Source of the DNA: Parasulfuritortus sp036391875
GTDB lineage: Bacteria > Pseudomonadota > Gammaproteobacteria > Burkholderiales > Thiobacillaceae
Length of the DNA: 64,000 nucleotides
NCBI GenBank assembly: GCA_036391875.1
Contig: DASVZA010000024.1
Coordinates: 173,718 to 237,717 of the forward strand
Direction of reading: 5' to 3'
Each line of letters opens with the position of its first letter. Positions within the stretch are counted from its first letter, which is position 1. Made by a program: the position numbers and the translations under genes. The notes below the pieces were generated by a model. That model worked only from the letters and a program-made list of their open reading frames with translations. It was not told where the DNA came from and searched no databases. Positions 31,063-40,700 of the stretch are shown here, in pieces.

Positions 31063-31386
31063 ATGAAACACCTGCGCCCCTCCGAACTGAAGGCCTGGCT
31101 GGACGATCCGGCCCGGGAAAAGCCGCTGCTGCTCGACGTGCGGGAACCCTGGGAATACGCCTTGTGCCATATCGAGGGGGCGGTGCTGATGCCGCTGCAG
31201 AGTGTGCCGGCCCGGCTGGCCGAATTGAGCCCCGAGCGGGAAACCGTGGTCATCTGCCACCATGGTGTGCGCAGCCACCATGCCGCCCGTTTCCTGGAGC
31301 ACAACGGTTTCAGCAACATCATCAACCTGTCCGGAGGGGTGGACGGCTGGGCCAAGGAGGCCGATCCGACCATGCCGACCTACTGA
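31063..31386 (+). CDS. Single-domain rhodanese-like sulfurtransferase
   Basis: This 107-residue protein has the rhodanese fold with active-site Cys65 in VICHHGVRS and the LLLDVREPWE CH2A-type motif (22-31). It could transfer sulfane sulfur, but donor and acceptor are unknown. It begins one base after the pcm-like stop and ends nine bases before the TolC gene, so it is in one operon with them. Confidence 0.9.
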   Translation: MKHLRPSELKAWLDDPAREKPLLLDVREPWEYALCHIEGAVLMPLQSVPARLAELSPERETVVICHHGVRSHHAARFLEHNGFSNIINLSGGVDGWAKEADPTMPTY

Positions 31387-31394
31387 GAGTCGCA

Positions 31395-32702
31395 ATGCGT
31401 AAAACGATCTTGTCCGTCGCCCTCGCGGTCGCCGCCTGGCCGGCCGCCGCCGCCAACCTGGTCGATATCTATCGTCTGGCCCAGCAGAACGACGCCGTCT
31501 ACGCCTCCGCCCAGGCCGCCTATCAGGCCGGCCTGGAAAAGCTGCCGCAAGGCCAGGCGCTGATGCTGCCCAGCCTCAACCTGTCGGCCGGCGTCAACCA
31601 TTATCAGATCGACACCAACATCAGCCAGCCGAAGAACTACACCTCGCCCAGCGTGTCCTTGATCCTGACCCAGCCGCTCTACCGCAAGCAGAACGTCGAG
31701 ACCCTGGAACAGGCCAAGCTCCAGGTGCAGGCGGTGCAGGCCCAGCTCGGCCTGGCCCGGCAAAGCCTGGTCCTGCGTACCGCCCAGGCCTATTTCGATG
31801 TCCTCCAGGCCCAGGACAACCTGGCCACTGCCCGGGCCCAGAAGGCCGCCATCGCCGAACAACTGGCCCTGGCCAAGAAGAGCTTCGAGGTCGGCACCGC
31901 CACCATCGTCGATACCCACGAGGCCCAGGCCAGCTACGACTCGACGGTCGCCCAGGAGATCGCCGCCCAGAACGACCTGGAGGTGAAGCGCCGGACCCTG
32001 GAAAAGCTGATCATGGCGCCGGCCCCCGCACTCGACCCGCTGGCCGATGGGGTAACGCTGCCTCTGCCGCAGCCCGACAACATGGCTGCCTGGGTCAAGC
32101 AGGCCCAGGAGAGCAGCCTGTCGGTGGCGGTCAGCCAGGCCAACGCCGAGATCGCCCGGCGCGAAGTGGCCAAGCAATACGCCGGCTACCAGCCGACCCT
32201 CGATCTGACCGCCAGCTATACCGACACGCGCAACGGCGTGATCAGCAATATCAGCGGCGTCGACAGCCGCAGCGCCATGATCGGCCTGCAGCTGGGCTGG
32301 AACCTGTACCAGGGCGGCGCGACCCGGTCGCTGGTGCGCGAGGCCGTGGCCAATCGCGAGAAGGCGCGTTTCGATCTCGACGATGCCCGCCGCCAGGCCG
32401 CGCTGGATGCCCGCCAGGCCTTCCTGGGCGTCGTCTCCGGCGATGCCCAGGTCAAGGCGCTGGAACAGGTGGTGAAGTCGCGCGAAACCCAGTTGCAATC
32501 GACCAAGCTGGGCCTGGAAGTCGGCGTCCGCACCGCGGTCGACGTGCTCAATGCCGAGCAGCAGCTGTACGGCGCCGAGCGCGATCTGGCTGCCGCCCGC
32601 TATGCCGCCCTGATGAGCGGGCTCAACCTCAGGGCCGCCGCAGGCACCCTGACCGAACAGGATCTGATGGCCTTGAACGGCCTGCTGGCCAGCCAGCCCT
32701 GA
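31395..32702 (+). CDS. tolC: TolC-family outer-membrane channel protein
   Basis: This 435-residue precursor has a signal peptide ending near AAAA and two repeats of the outer-membrane efflux protein domain. LYRKQNVETLEQAKLQVQAV and LYQGGATRSLVREAV-type segments begin the long helices. It forms the trimeric beta-barrel and periplasmic tunnel for type I secretion and efflux. Its location after the ABC exporter operon makes it a likely partner, although TolC proteins usually serve several pumps. Its stop lies five bases from that of convergent waaA, with no terminator visible. Confidence 0.92.
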   Translation: MRKTILSVALAVAAWPAAAANLVDIYRLAQQNDAVYASAQAAYQAGLEKLPQGQALMLPSLNLSAGVNHYQIDTNISQPKNYTSPSVSLILTQPLYRKQNVETLEQAKLQVQAVQAQLGLARQSLVLRTAQAYFDVLQAQDNLATARAQKAAIAEQLALAKKSFEVGTATIVDTHEAQASYDSTVAQEIAAQNDLEVKRRTLEKLIMAPAPALDPLADGVTLPLPQPDNMAAWVKQAQESSLSVAVSQANAEIARREVAKQYAGYQPTLDLTASYTDTRNGVISNISGVDSRSAMIGLQLGWNLYQGGATRSLVREAVANREKARFDLDDARRQAALDARQAFLGVVSGDAQVKALEQVVKSRETQLQSTKLGLEVGVRTAVDVLNAEQQLYGAERDLAAARYAALMSGLNLRAAAGTLTEQDLMALNGLLASQP

Positions 32703-32707
32703 GGGCG

Positions 32708-33964
32708 TCAGCCCGGCCGGGTCAGCGCCGGTTTTAGCAGCGCCATCACCTTCTGCGTCGCGCCCTGGTGGGCCCGGCTGAAATCCAGGCCGGCGTCGGC
32801 CATCCGCTGTCGTCGGTCCGGGTCCTGGTTGAGATGTTTCAGCTTGCGGGCCAGGTCCTCGGCATCCGCCACCCGCTCGGCCGCGCCGGAGGCGATGGCC
32901 AGCTCGGTGGCTTCCAGGAAGTTCCAGGTATGCGGTCCGATCAGCACCGGGCAGCCGGCCGCGGCGGCCTCGATCAGGTTCTGGCCGCCCAGCGGCAGCA
33001 GGCTGCCGCCGATGAAGGCGACGTCGGCGGCGGCGTAGTAGGCCGCCATCTCGCCCATGCTGTCGCCCAGGAAGACCTCGGTGTCGCGGGTGACCGGCTC
33101 GCTGCGGCTGCGCCGGGAAAACTCCACGCCCCGCCGCTCCAACTGCGCCGCGACTTCATCGAAGCGCTGCGGGTGGCGCGGCACGATGACCAGCAACAGG
33201 TCGGGAATGCCGATCTCCATGCAGGTGTCCAGGATCAGGGCCTCCTCGCCCTCCCGGGTGCTGGCGGCGAGGAACACGAACCGGCCGGCGAACAGCTTGC
33301 CCAGGGCGGCGGCCCGTTGCCCGGTATCGTCCGGGGCCTTGATGTCGAACTTCATGTTGCCGGTGACCTGGATGCCGGTCGCGCCCAATGCGGCCAATCG
33401 GCCGGCGTCGGCCCCGGTCTGGGCGGCCAGGCCGGCCAAGCCGGCGAGCGCCGGCTCGATCAGGGAACGAATCCGGCCATAGCCGCGCGCCGAACGCTCG
33501 GACAGGCGGGCGTTGACCAGGAAGACGGGGATGCCGCGTTTCCGGCAACGGCCATAAAGGTTGGGCCAGATTTCGGTTTCCAGGAAGATGGCGATATCGG
33601 GATGGCTGCGATCGAGGAAGCGGTCGATCAGCACCGGCAGATCATAGGGCAGATAGCTTTGCCGGATGCCGGTGCCGAACAGTTCAGCCGCCGTGGCGCG
33701 GCCGGTCGGCGTGGTGCTGGTGAGCAGGATGGCGTAATCCGGGTGGCTTGCCTGCAATGCCCGTACCAGGGGCGTCGCGGCCCGTGTCTCGCCGACCGAG
33801 ACGGCGTGCAGCCAGATCACCGGCCCGGGCGGAAGCTTGGGAGATACGCCCAGACGCTCGCGCCAGTGTCGACGGTATTCGGGCTGCTTGCGTCCCCGCC
33901 AGAGCAGGTAGGTGAACATGAAGGGCAGGGCCAGCCACCAGGCCAGGGTATAGAGGGTGCGCAT
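32708..33964 (-). CDS. waaA: 3-deoxy-D-manno-octulosonic acid (Kdo) transferase
   Basis: This 418-residue inner-membrane-associated GT30 enzyme adds Kdo from CMP-Kdo to the lipid A precursor. An N-terminal hydrophobic anchor (about 4-22) is followed by WLHAVSVGETRAA, which holds the catalytic Glu, and FLETEIWPN. The C-terminal nucleotide-sugar half has FIGGSLLPLGGQNLIEAAA. Length is typical. It is monocistronic and transcribed divergently from the epimerase gene. Confidence 0.95.
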   Translation of the reverse strand: MRTLYTLAWWLALPFMFTYLLWRGRKQPEYRRHWRERLGVSPKLPPGPVIWLHAVSVGETRAATPLVRALQASHPDYAILLTSTTPTGRATAAELFGTGIRQSYLPYDLPVLIDRFLDRSHPDIAIFLETEIWPNLYGRCRKRGIPVFLVNARLSERSARGYGRIRSLIEPALAGLAGLAAQTGADAGRLAALGATGIQVTGNMKFDIKAPDDTGQRAAALGKLFAGRFVFLAASTREGEEALILDTCMEIGIPDLLLVIVPRHPQRFDEVAAQLERRGVEFSRRSRSEPVTRDTEVFLGDSMGEMAAYYAAADVAFIGGSLLPLGGQNLIEAAAAGCPVLIGPHTWNFLEATELAIASGAAERVADAEDLARKLKHLNQDPDRRQRMADAGLDFSRAHQGATQKVMALLKPALTRPG

Positions 33965-34026
33965 GGCCGAAATTCTAATCGCTTGGGGGCTGGGCTAAAA
34001 TGCCCAATTCCTAGCAAGGAGCGGGC

Positions 34027-35037
34027 ATGAAAGTACTGATTACAGGAGCCGCCGGCTTTATCGGCATGCACGTCGCACGGATTCTGCTGAAGCGCGGCGA
34101 CGAGGTGGTAGGGGTCGATACCCTCAACGATTATTACGACCCGGCCCTCAAGCTGGCCCGGCTTGAGCAGCTGAAGCCGTACCCCGGCTTCAAGTTCGTC
34201 CAGGTCGACATCGCCGGCCGCATGGCCATGGAAGACCTGTTCGCCGCCGAGCGCTTCAACCGCGTGGTCAATCTGGCCGCCCAGCCGGGCGTGCGCTATT
34301 CGCTCAAGAACCCGCATGCCTACATCCAGACCAACCTGGTCGGGTTCGGCAACATCCTGGAAGGCTGCCGCCACAACGGCGTCGAGCACTTGGTCTACGC
34401 CTCGTCGTCGAGCGTCTACGGCGCCAACACCCACATGCCGTTCTCGGTGCACGACAACGTCGACCACCCGGTCAGCCTGTACGCCGCGAGCAAGAAGGCC
34501 AATGAACTGATGGCGCACAGCTACAGCCACCTGTATGGTCTGCCTACCACCGGCCTGCGCTACTTCACGGTCTACGGACCCTGGGGCCGGCCCGACATGT
34601 CGCCCTGGCTGTTCACCTCCGCCATCCTGGAGGACCGGCCGATCGACGTGTTCAACATGGGCAAGATGCGGCGCGACTTCACCTACATCGACGACATCGC
34701 CGAAGGCACTGTGCGTGTCTTGGACCGGATTGCCGCACCCAATCCGGCCTTCGATACAGATGCCCCGGACCCGGGTTCGAGCTATGCCCCGTTCAAGGTC
34801 TACAACATCGGCAACCACGAGCCGGTGGAACTGATGACCTTCATCAAGACCATCGAGGACGCGCTGGGCAAGGAGGCGCAGAAGAACTTCCTGCCCATGC
34901 AGAACGGCGACGTGGTGGCGACCTACGCCGACGTCGAGGAACTGAAGAAGGATGTCGGTTTCGAGCCCAGGACGCCGCTGGCGGAGGGTATCGCCAACTG
35001 GGCGGCGTGGTATCGGAACTACCACGGCCTAAGGTGA
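34027..35037 (+). CDS. NAD-dependent epimerase, UDP-glucuronate 4-epimerase type
   Basis: This 336-residue extended short-chain dehydrogenase has GAAGFIG (7-13) for NAD and the catalytic Y152-x3-K156 (YAASK) with the SSSVYG serine. The HNG, TVYGPWGRPDMS and RRDFTYIDD segments resemble UDP-glucuronate 4-epimerases of capsule and LPS pathways. The product would be UDP-galacturonate. AAGGAG precedes the ATG. No capsule cluster surrounds it. Confidence 0.88.
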   Translation: MKVLITGAAGFIGMHVARILLKRGDEVVGVDTLNDYYDPALKLARLEQLKPYPGFKFVQVDIAGRMAMEDLFAAERFNRVVNLAAQPGVRYSLKNPHAYIQTNLVGFGNILEGCRHNGVEHLVYASSSSVYGANTHMPFSVHDNVDHPVSLYAASKKANELMAHSYSHLYGLPTTGLRYFTVYGPWGRPDMSPWLFTSAILEDRPIDVFNMGKMRRDFTYIDDIAEGTVRVLDRIAAPNPAFDTDAPDPGSSYAPFKVYNIGNHEPVELMTFIKTIEDALGKEAQKNFLPMQNGDVVATYADVEELKKDVGFEPRTPLAEGIANWAAWYRNYHGLR

Positions 35038-35070
35038 CGGGTTCGGTTTTGGGCTGGGGCTGAGAAGGTC

Positions 35071-36228
35071 ATGGCCGCATTACCCGAGCCGGGGCTCGAG
35101 GCGCAGGCGCACAGCCGGGCGCTGGCCGATATCATCGTCCAGCGCATCGCCGAGGCAGGCGGCTGGCTCTCCTTCGCCGATTACATGTCGTTGGCGCTGT
35201 ACGCCCCCGGCCTGGGCTACTACACGGCGGGTGCACGCAAGTTCGGCGCCGGCGGCGATTTCGTCACTGCACCGGAGCTGACGCCGATCTTTGGCCAGGC
35301 CATTGCCGCCCAGGCGGCGCAGGTACTGGCCGAGACCAGTGGCGGCGACATACTCGAATTGGGCGCGGGCAGCGGTCGTCTGGCGGTGGATATGCTGGCC
35401 GAACTGGAGCGGCTGGATAGCCTGCCCGGCCGTTATTGCATCCTCGATGTCAGCCCGGATCTGCGTCAGCGCCAGCAGGCCTTGATCCAGTCCGAAATCC
35501 CCCGTCTCGCCGATCGGGTGCACTGGCTGGACAGCCTGCCGGAGTGTTTCGTCGGTCTGATCGTCGGCAATGAGGTGCTGGACGCCCTGCCGGTGCATCT
35601 GGTCCGCCGGCAGGGGGATGCTTTTTTCGAGCGCGGCGTGGTAGTGGCGGACGATGCCCGCTTCGAATGGCAGGACAGGCCGCTGACCGACGGTCAGTTG
35701 TACCGGGCGGCCCAGGCATTGCCGGCGGGCAATGCAGCTTACCTCAGCGAGATCAATCTTGCCGCGCCGGCCCTGGTGCACAGCCTGGCTGCGAGCCTGG
35801 AGCGGGGTATGATCCTGCTGATCGACTACGGCTTCCCCAAGGCCGAGTACTACCATCCGGATCGCAATACCGGCACCCTGATGTGCCACTACCGCCATCA
35901 CGCCTTCGACGATCCCTTCTTCCTGCCCGGGCTGACCGACATCACCAGCCACGTCGATTTCACGGCCGTGGCCGATGCGGCCCTGGAGTCGGAAATGGAT
36001 GTGCTGGGTTACACCGGCCAAGCCCACTTCTTGGTCAATTGCGGTGCGCTGGCCTGCCTCGGCCGCGACGATCCAGGCTCGGTTGCCTATCTGAGACAGG
36101 CCGCAGCAGTCCAGAAGCTTGTCCAGCCCTCCGAAATGGGCGAGTTGTTCAAGGCGATCGCCTTGGGGAAAGACCTGGAACAGTTGCCGCTGGGTTTTTC
36201 GCTCGGAGACAAGCGGCACACGCTTTAG
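35071..36228 (+). CDS. MidA/NDUFAF7-like SAM-dependent methyltransferase
   Basis: This 385-residue protein belongs to COG1565. It has the N-terminal SFADYMSLALYAPGLGYY signature, GDFVTAPELTPIFG and the SAM-binding LELGAGSGRLA. A mitochondrial homologue dimethylates an arginine in complex I; the bacterial target is not established. It follows the epimerase by 33 bases and may be co-transcribed. Confidence 0.88.
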   Translation: MAALPEPGLEAQAHSRALADIIVQRIAEAGGWLSFADYMSLALYAPGLGYYTAGARKFGAGGDFVTAPELTPIFGQAIAAQAAQVLAETSGGDILELGAGSGRLAVDMLAELERLDSLPGRYCILDVSPDLRQRQQALIQSEIPRLADRVHWLDSLPECFVGLIVGNEVLDALPVHLVRRQGDAFFERGVVVADDARFEWQDRPLTDGQLYRAAQALPAGNAAYLSEINLAAPALVHSLAASLERGMILLIDYGFPKAEYYHPDRNTGTLMCHYRHHAFDDPFFLPGLTDITSHVDFTAVADAALESEMDVLGYTGQAHFLVNCGALACLGRDDPGSVAYLRQAAAVQKLVQPSEMGELFKAIALGKDLEQLPLGFSLGDKRHTL

Positions 36229-36275
36229 CTTTAGATCAATCGGGCTATGACCGACGTTCTATATCCAATAGCGTC

Positions 36276-36304
36276 TTGATCGTGGATATAAATATCCTTT
36301 TAAT
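36276..36304 (+). promoter_or_regulatory. Promoter of the comEA-like gene
   Basis: TTGATC (36276-36281) and TTTAAT (36299-36304) are 17 bases apart in an AT-rich stretch. The predicted transcript has a leader of about 57 nt before a GGGAG ribosome-binding site. Confidence 0.55.
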
Positions 36305-36367
36305 TTTGCTTCGGGCCACGTGGGTGATTGGCCCGGTTTGTAGTTTCATCAACAAAGGGAGAACACC

Positions 36368-36649
36368 ATGAAGAAAACCATCGCCGCTCTACTGCTTTCC
36401 GTCCTGATGGCCGTTCCGGCCTTCGCTGCGGTCAACCTGAATACTGCCACCCAGGCGGAGTTGGAGGCGGTCAAGGGCATCGGCCCGGCCAAGGCCAAGG
36501 CTATCCTGACCTACCGCGAGCAGAACGGGCCCTTCAAGAGCCTGGACGATCTGGCCAAGGTCAAGGGCTTCGGCAAGGCTAGTGCCAACAAACTGAAGGG
36601 GCAACTGACCGTCGAACCTGTCAAGGCCGACGGCGTGACCGCGAAATAA
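36368..36649 (+). CDS. ComEA-like periplasmic helix-hairpin-helix protein
   Basis: This 93-residue precursor has a signal peptide (1-20, ending AFA) and a tandem helix-hairpin-helix domain: VNLNTATQAELEAVKGIGPAKAKAIL and FKSLDDLAKVKGFGKASANKL, each with a GIG/GFG hairpin that contacts the DNA backbone. Proteins of this form act as the periplasmic ratchet that draws in transforming DNA after retraction of a type IV pilus. It has its own promoter, and a FimT-like pilin gene follows 104 bases on. A structural or repair role is possible but less likely for an exported protein. Confidence 0.88.
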   Translation: MKKTIAALLLSVLMAVPAFAAVNLNTATQAELEAVKGIGPAKAKAILTYREQNGPFKSLDDLAKVKGFGKASANKLKGQLTVEPVKADGVTAK

Positions 36650-36753
36650 CTGTCAATACGGCATGGCCCGGTTCGTGAACAATCACGGGCCGGGCCGGCC
36701 GCGCTCTTCATGCGCGTGGCCTGATATCGACATTCAAAGGGAGGAATGTCCGT

Positions 36754-37266
36754 ATGAGGTATGAATATGGCGTTACTTTGCTGGAAACGATGGTGACGGT
36801 GTCGATCGCGGCTGTTCTGGTTGCGACCGGTGCCCCGGGGATGGTCGACCTGGTTCAAGATGCAAGACAGGGAACGGCCATGTACGAAATCGTTTCCTAT
36901 TTGAGTTTTACTCGGAGCGAGGCAATAAAACGGAGGCAGCGGGTGACGCTTTGCCCCAGCAGGGATGGTTTAGCCTGCATGGAGCAGGCTAGTTGGGAAT
37001 TGGGTTGGATGGTTTTTGCCGACGCGGATGGCGATGGAATGGCCGGTCCTGACGAGGCGATATTGAAAGTGCACGGTCCGCTGCACGTTTCGAGTACGCT
37101 GCGGGGCAGCCGGAAACGGATCACCTATCAGAGCCAGGGGTTCAGCGCCGGTTTCAACGATACCCTGGAATATTGCGACGGTCGCGGCAATGCCCAAGGA
37201 AAGCGTGTTGTTATTTCCATGCAAGGGCGGGTACGGGTCCAGGCAGGAGGCAAGAACTGTTCGTAG
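36754..37266 (+). CDS. FimT/GspH-like minor pilin with GRxR motif
   Basis: This 170-residue prepilin has a short leader (MRYEYG), then VTLLETMVTVSIAAVLVA with Glu at +5; the usual Phe at +1 is Val. The C-terminal part has a disulfide-prone Cys pair and GRVR at residues 158-161. A C-terminal GRxR motif is the DNA-binding signature reported for FimT in natural transformation. A strong GGGAGGA ribosome-binding site precedes the ATG. It lies beside comEA-like and faces the minor-pilin operon, so a DNA-uptake role fits. DNA binding itself is inferred from the motif. Confidence 0.82.
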   Translation: MRYEYGVTLLETMVTVSIAAVLVATGAPGMVDLVQDARQGTAMYEIVSYLSFTRSEAIKRRQRVTLCPSRDGLACMEQASWELGWMVFADADGDGMAGPDEAILKVHGPLHVSSTLRGSRKRITYQSQGFSAGFNDTLEYCDGRGNAQGKRVVISMQGRVRVQAGGKNCS

Positions 37267-37269
37267 TCT

Positions 37270-37306
37270 TGGGTAAATGCTCGGCACCCATGACCGTCTT
37301 TACCCA
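37270..37306. repeat. Inverted repeat between convergent fimT-like gene and pilE
   Basis: Perfect 8-base arms tgggtaaa and tttaccca flank 21 bases in the 65-base gap between two convergent genes. It may act as a weak shared terminator; no T-tract is present. Confidence 0.4.
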
Positions 37307-37331
37307 TCGGCTATCTTGCCGACGGCGGAAG

Positions 37332-37775
37332 TTACTTGCTCCAGCAGGAACTGACGCTCGCCGTGCCGGTGACACCCTGTACCCCCATGTTCGTGAGGGT
37401 CAGGGAGCCACACGTATCGGAGGCCATGGGACCCCCGGCCACAGGTGTTGCCGTCAGCGTAAAATTCGCCGACGTGTTGGCGCCCGAATCGGCCGCGACT
37501 AGCGTGATGTTGTAGATTGCGGTCCCGCTCTTGGGGGACTGGGCGGTGATCAGGTTGCTTGTCGAGTTGCCGCCGCTGTCCTGAGTATATTTGTTCGCCA
37601 GCGTGAAGTTGCGTTCCAGGATGGTGGCATCTTCCATCAGGATGGTCTTTGCTTCCGCCCTGTAGCCGCGCTGCATGTAGGCCAAATAGCTCGGGTAGGC
37701 GATTGCTGCAAGAATGCCAACGATCACAACGACAATCATCAATTCGATGAGGGTAATGCCTTCTTGTCTCATCAT
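37332..37775 (-). CDS. pilE: PilE-type type IV pilin
   Basis: This 147-residue prepilin starts MMRQEG, with processing before ITLIELMIVVVIVGILAAIAYPSY in segments; Glu at +5 and a full hydrophobic alpha-1 helix are present, though +1 is Ile instead of Phe. Near the C-terminus Cys pairs (DTCGSL and SSCWSK) would form the D-loop disulfide. It follows pilY1 by seven bases and is last in the minor-pilin operon, the usual place for pilE in betaproteobacteria and Pseudomonas. It is probably a minor pilin rather than the main fibre subunit. Confidence 0.9.
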   Translation of the reverse strand: MMRQEGITLIELMIVVVIVGILAAIAYPSYLAYMQRGYRAEAKTILMEDATILERNFTLANKYTQDSGGNSTSNLITAQSPKSGTAIYNITLVAADSGANTSANFTLTATPVAGGPMASDTCGSLTLTNMGVQGVTGTASVSSCWSK

Positions 37776-37782
37776 CTTTACC

Positions 37783-40700
37783 TTATTGGATTTGGGTCCA
37801 GGATGCGCGTGGGCTGAGATGAGAAGACTTCTCGGTAGTACTGTAAACATTTGTATCCGATCCCCCATAAAGGTCACGTTCATTATTCCCATCATTGAAT
37901 ATGGCGGGACGGCTCAAAATGGCGTTGAACACAGTGCCTATCACTACCAGCGATTTCCCGTCAACGGTGATGTTGTCATTGCTGTCGTAGTTTCCATCTC
38001 CATTGATGTCCAGGAACGCGTTTGGAGGCGAACCGCCCGTGGCAGGATCCACGGAGAGGGTGACGCTGCTTCCGCCATAAGAGCAGCTTCCGGAATTTGG
38101 AATTAGCGTCACGAATTTTACGCGTCCGCTAGAGATGGTCGCTTGCTGGATGACTCGCTCGCCGGATGTCGGTAAGTCGGCGTACCATCCGAATTGTGTG
38201 CCAACTGGTGGATAGCTTACCGTGTTAGTTGTATCGGTCGGATAGGTTTTACCTCCGATCGTATAGTACGTGAGGGTCTGCTGCACTAAGTTGGTGGCGC
38301 GCACTAGGCTATAGGTTCCGCCGCTGAAGGAACCCGACGAGAATGTGCTGCTGTCCAACACGCCGTAGATACTTTGGGTGCTCGTGCTGGTTGTGTCGGT
38401 CGCACCTAGATATTGGCCAGTACCGAAGAAGACCATTGCGGTTCCTGCCGTTCCGCTGGGAGTGCTGCCCAGCACCAAGGGGGCGGTGATCGGCTGCAGA
38501 TTTCCGCTTGAATCTTTCGCGGTGAACAACGGCAGAGGCGTGTTGCCGCTCTTGAAGGCAACCGCCCATTTCGACGCCATGGTGTTACTGACGTCGAATT
38601 TCCAGATGTTGCCGCACAAATCCCCGGCGTAAATGGCATCGATCGTGCCGTTCTGGTCGGCGTCGAGCAGGGTGGCCTGGGAAAGACCGTCGCCGCTCGT
38701 ACAACTGCTCCCGCCGCTGCCGGCGTCGATCTTTATGACGTTGCTGGGGTTGTCGACCTGAATCAAATAAAGGACCGCATGGCCATTGGTGCTGTTGTAA
38801 CCATTGTTGACCACGGCGTAATAGTTACCGTCGTTGAAGCGCGCCACCCAGGGCTGTCCCCAAGTCTTGCCCATGTTACTGGCACCGGTGTATTCCCACA
38901 TGACATTGCTGGCGGTCATCGAGGCCGGGTTGGTGACGTCAAGCGCGAATATCGAATTTCCGCCACCGCCAAGCGTGCCGATCAGGATCGTGTGCCAAGC
39001 GCCCGCGTAGTAAGCATCGCCGCTGCCTGGCGAGCCGTCGACGTAAACCTGATGGTTACTATTGTAAGAGGGCTGGGTGAGGGCCGGCAGGTTGGCGTAG
39101 ACGGCGCTGGGAACATAAGCGAATTGCTCGACCCCGCTGGAGTTGAAGGCGTGTAGCATGCCGTCGTTGGCGCCGGCATAGAGCATGGGCGTCGTCTTGG
39201 AGGCGATATAGGCCGGATAGCTGGAGCCCTCCGTGCCGGACAGGATCGAGTAGCCATAATCGTCCTGGCTCAGATACAGCGGGTTTGAGTCGACTATGTC
39301 GCCTAGCAGCACCGAGCGGTTGCGCAAGGAACCGCCGTGCGCCTGGGACTGGCTGGTGTCGCCGCTGATGTAGTTGAGCACCTGCTGGCCGGTAGTGGTC
39401 TGGGCGGAGGTCAGAGTGCAGCCGCTGGCTTGGCTTGCCAGCAGGCATTGTTCATTCGTGGAGAGGTTGTTCCACTGGAATGTCTTCCCGACGCTGCCGT
39501 TATAAGTCAACAGGTTGCGGGTGTTCCAAGTAGGGATGAGCGTCGCTGCGTCCCACGCCGCAGTCCCGGTACTGCTGGACGTGACCGGGATGGCCTGAAG
39601 GTGGCCCGACCAGTCGGCGGTGTTGAAGCTGGCCTGGTAGACGTAGGAGGTGGTGGTGATGCTGGTCGAGTTCGGTGCTAGGGTGGCCGAAGAGCCCGAA
39701 GACTGCAGAATGCTCGTGAATACGGAGTTGAGCGAACTTTGCAAGGTCGCTGGATCGGATGCGGTGAAGGAAGTGCCGGTTCCGCCGGAGGAGGCCATGT
39801 TGTCCAGCGGATTGCCGGTCACGCCGCAACTTGAGTTGTAGTACTGCAGGGCAAATGGCGGCAGGGCATAGCCGACGACATAGAGTTTGGGGCCGTTGCC
39901 ATTGTTGTACAGATTGGTCGCCGCCGTGATGGCTTTCGAGGTCATGGAACAGGTGTCGATCTGGCCGCCGTTTTTTTCAATCGTTCCCGATGCGTCAACG
40001 CTGGGCAGACCGTTGGTCAGCAGCACGACGAAATTCTTGCCGCAGGAATTGGGGAGGGTATAGCCGGAGGTGGCGCCCTTGCTGGTGCTCAGGGTTCCCT
40101 TGAAATAGGAGGCCGCATCGTTGAGCGTGCCTTCGATGGCGGTCAGGCCGGAGTTGTAGATGCTGCTGGAAAGCAAAGTTGAGGAGTTGCAGCCGGTCGA
40201 TGGCCAGGCCGGAGTCGGGTTTGGATTGCTGCTGTTCCACTGGGAGGGCATGTTGCAGACCAGCTTGTTGTTGATGGTTGTTTGCTGTGTGCTAGTCAAC
40301 GCGGCGAGAGGTGTCCTCAAATAACCACCGCCCGGAGAACCGTTGTAAAACCAAGCTGATGAAGTGTAGACGGAAGGCAGCCGGGCGCCGAAATCGAGGA
40401 CGTTGTTGGCGTAATCGCTGTCGGTGGGGCCGAATCCACCGCCACCAAGATAGCCGCTATAGCCTGAGCCGCTCGTGCCCGGGCTGGCGTCGCTGGTGCC
40501 GGTCTTGGTCGAATAGCAGGTGTAATAGTCTGAACCCGCAGGTACGTTGGTCGTGTTGTCAAACTTGGCCGTACTGGAATAACAGAAGTTGGCCGAGAAA
40601 GGTGATCCGTTATCGTAAAAGGGTGATGCGTAATTGTAGTAGATGTAGTTGCTCGTATCGGTCGGGTTGACTGTCCGGTAGAGCTTGTAGTCGGACGCAC

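Noticed and set aside
36666..36698. GC-rich hairpin (ggcccg / cgggcc with inner gtga / tcac) after the comEA-like gene
   Set aside because: No T-tract follows, the pairing has internal loops, and similar GC hairpins arise readily at this base composition. Not called a terminator.
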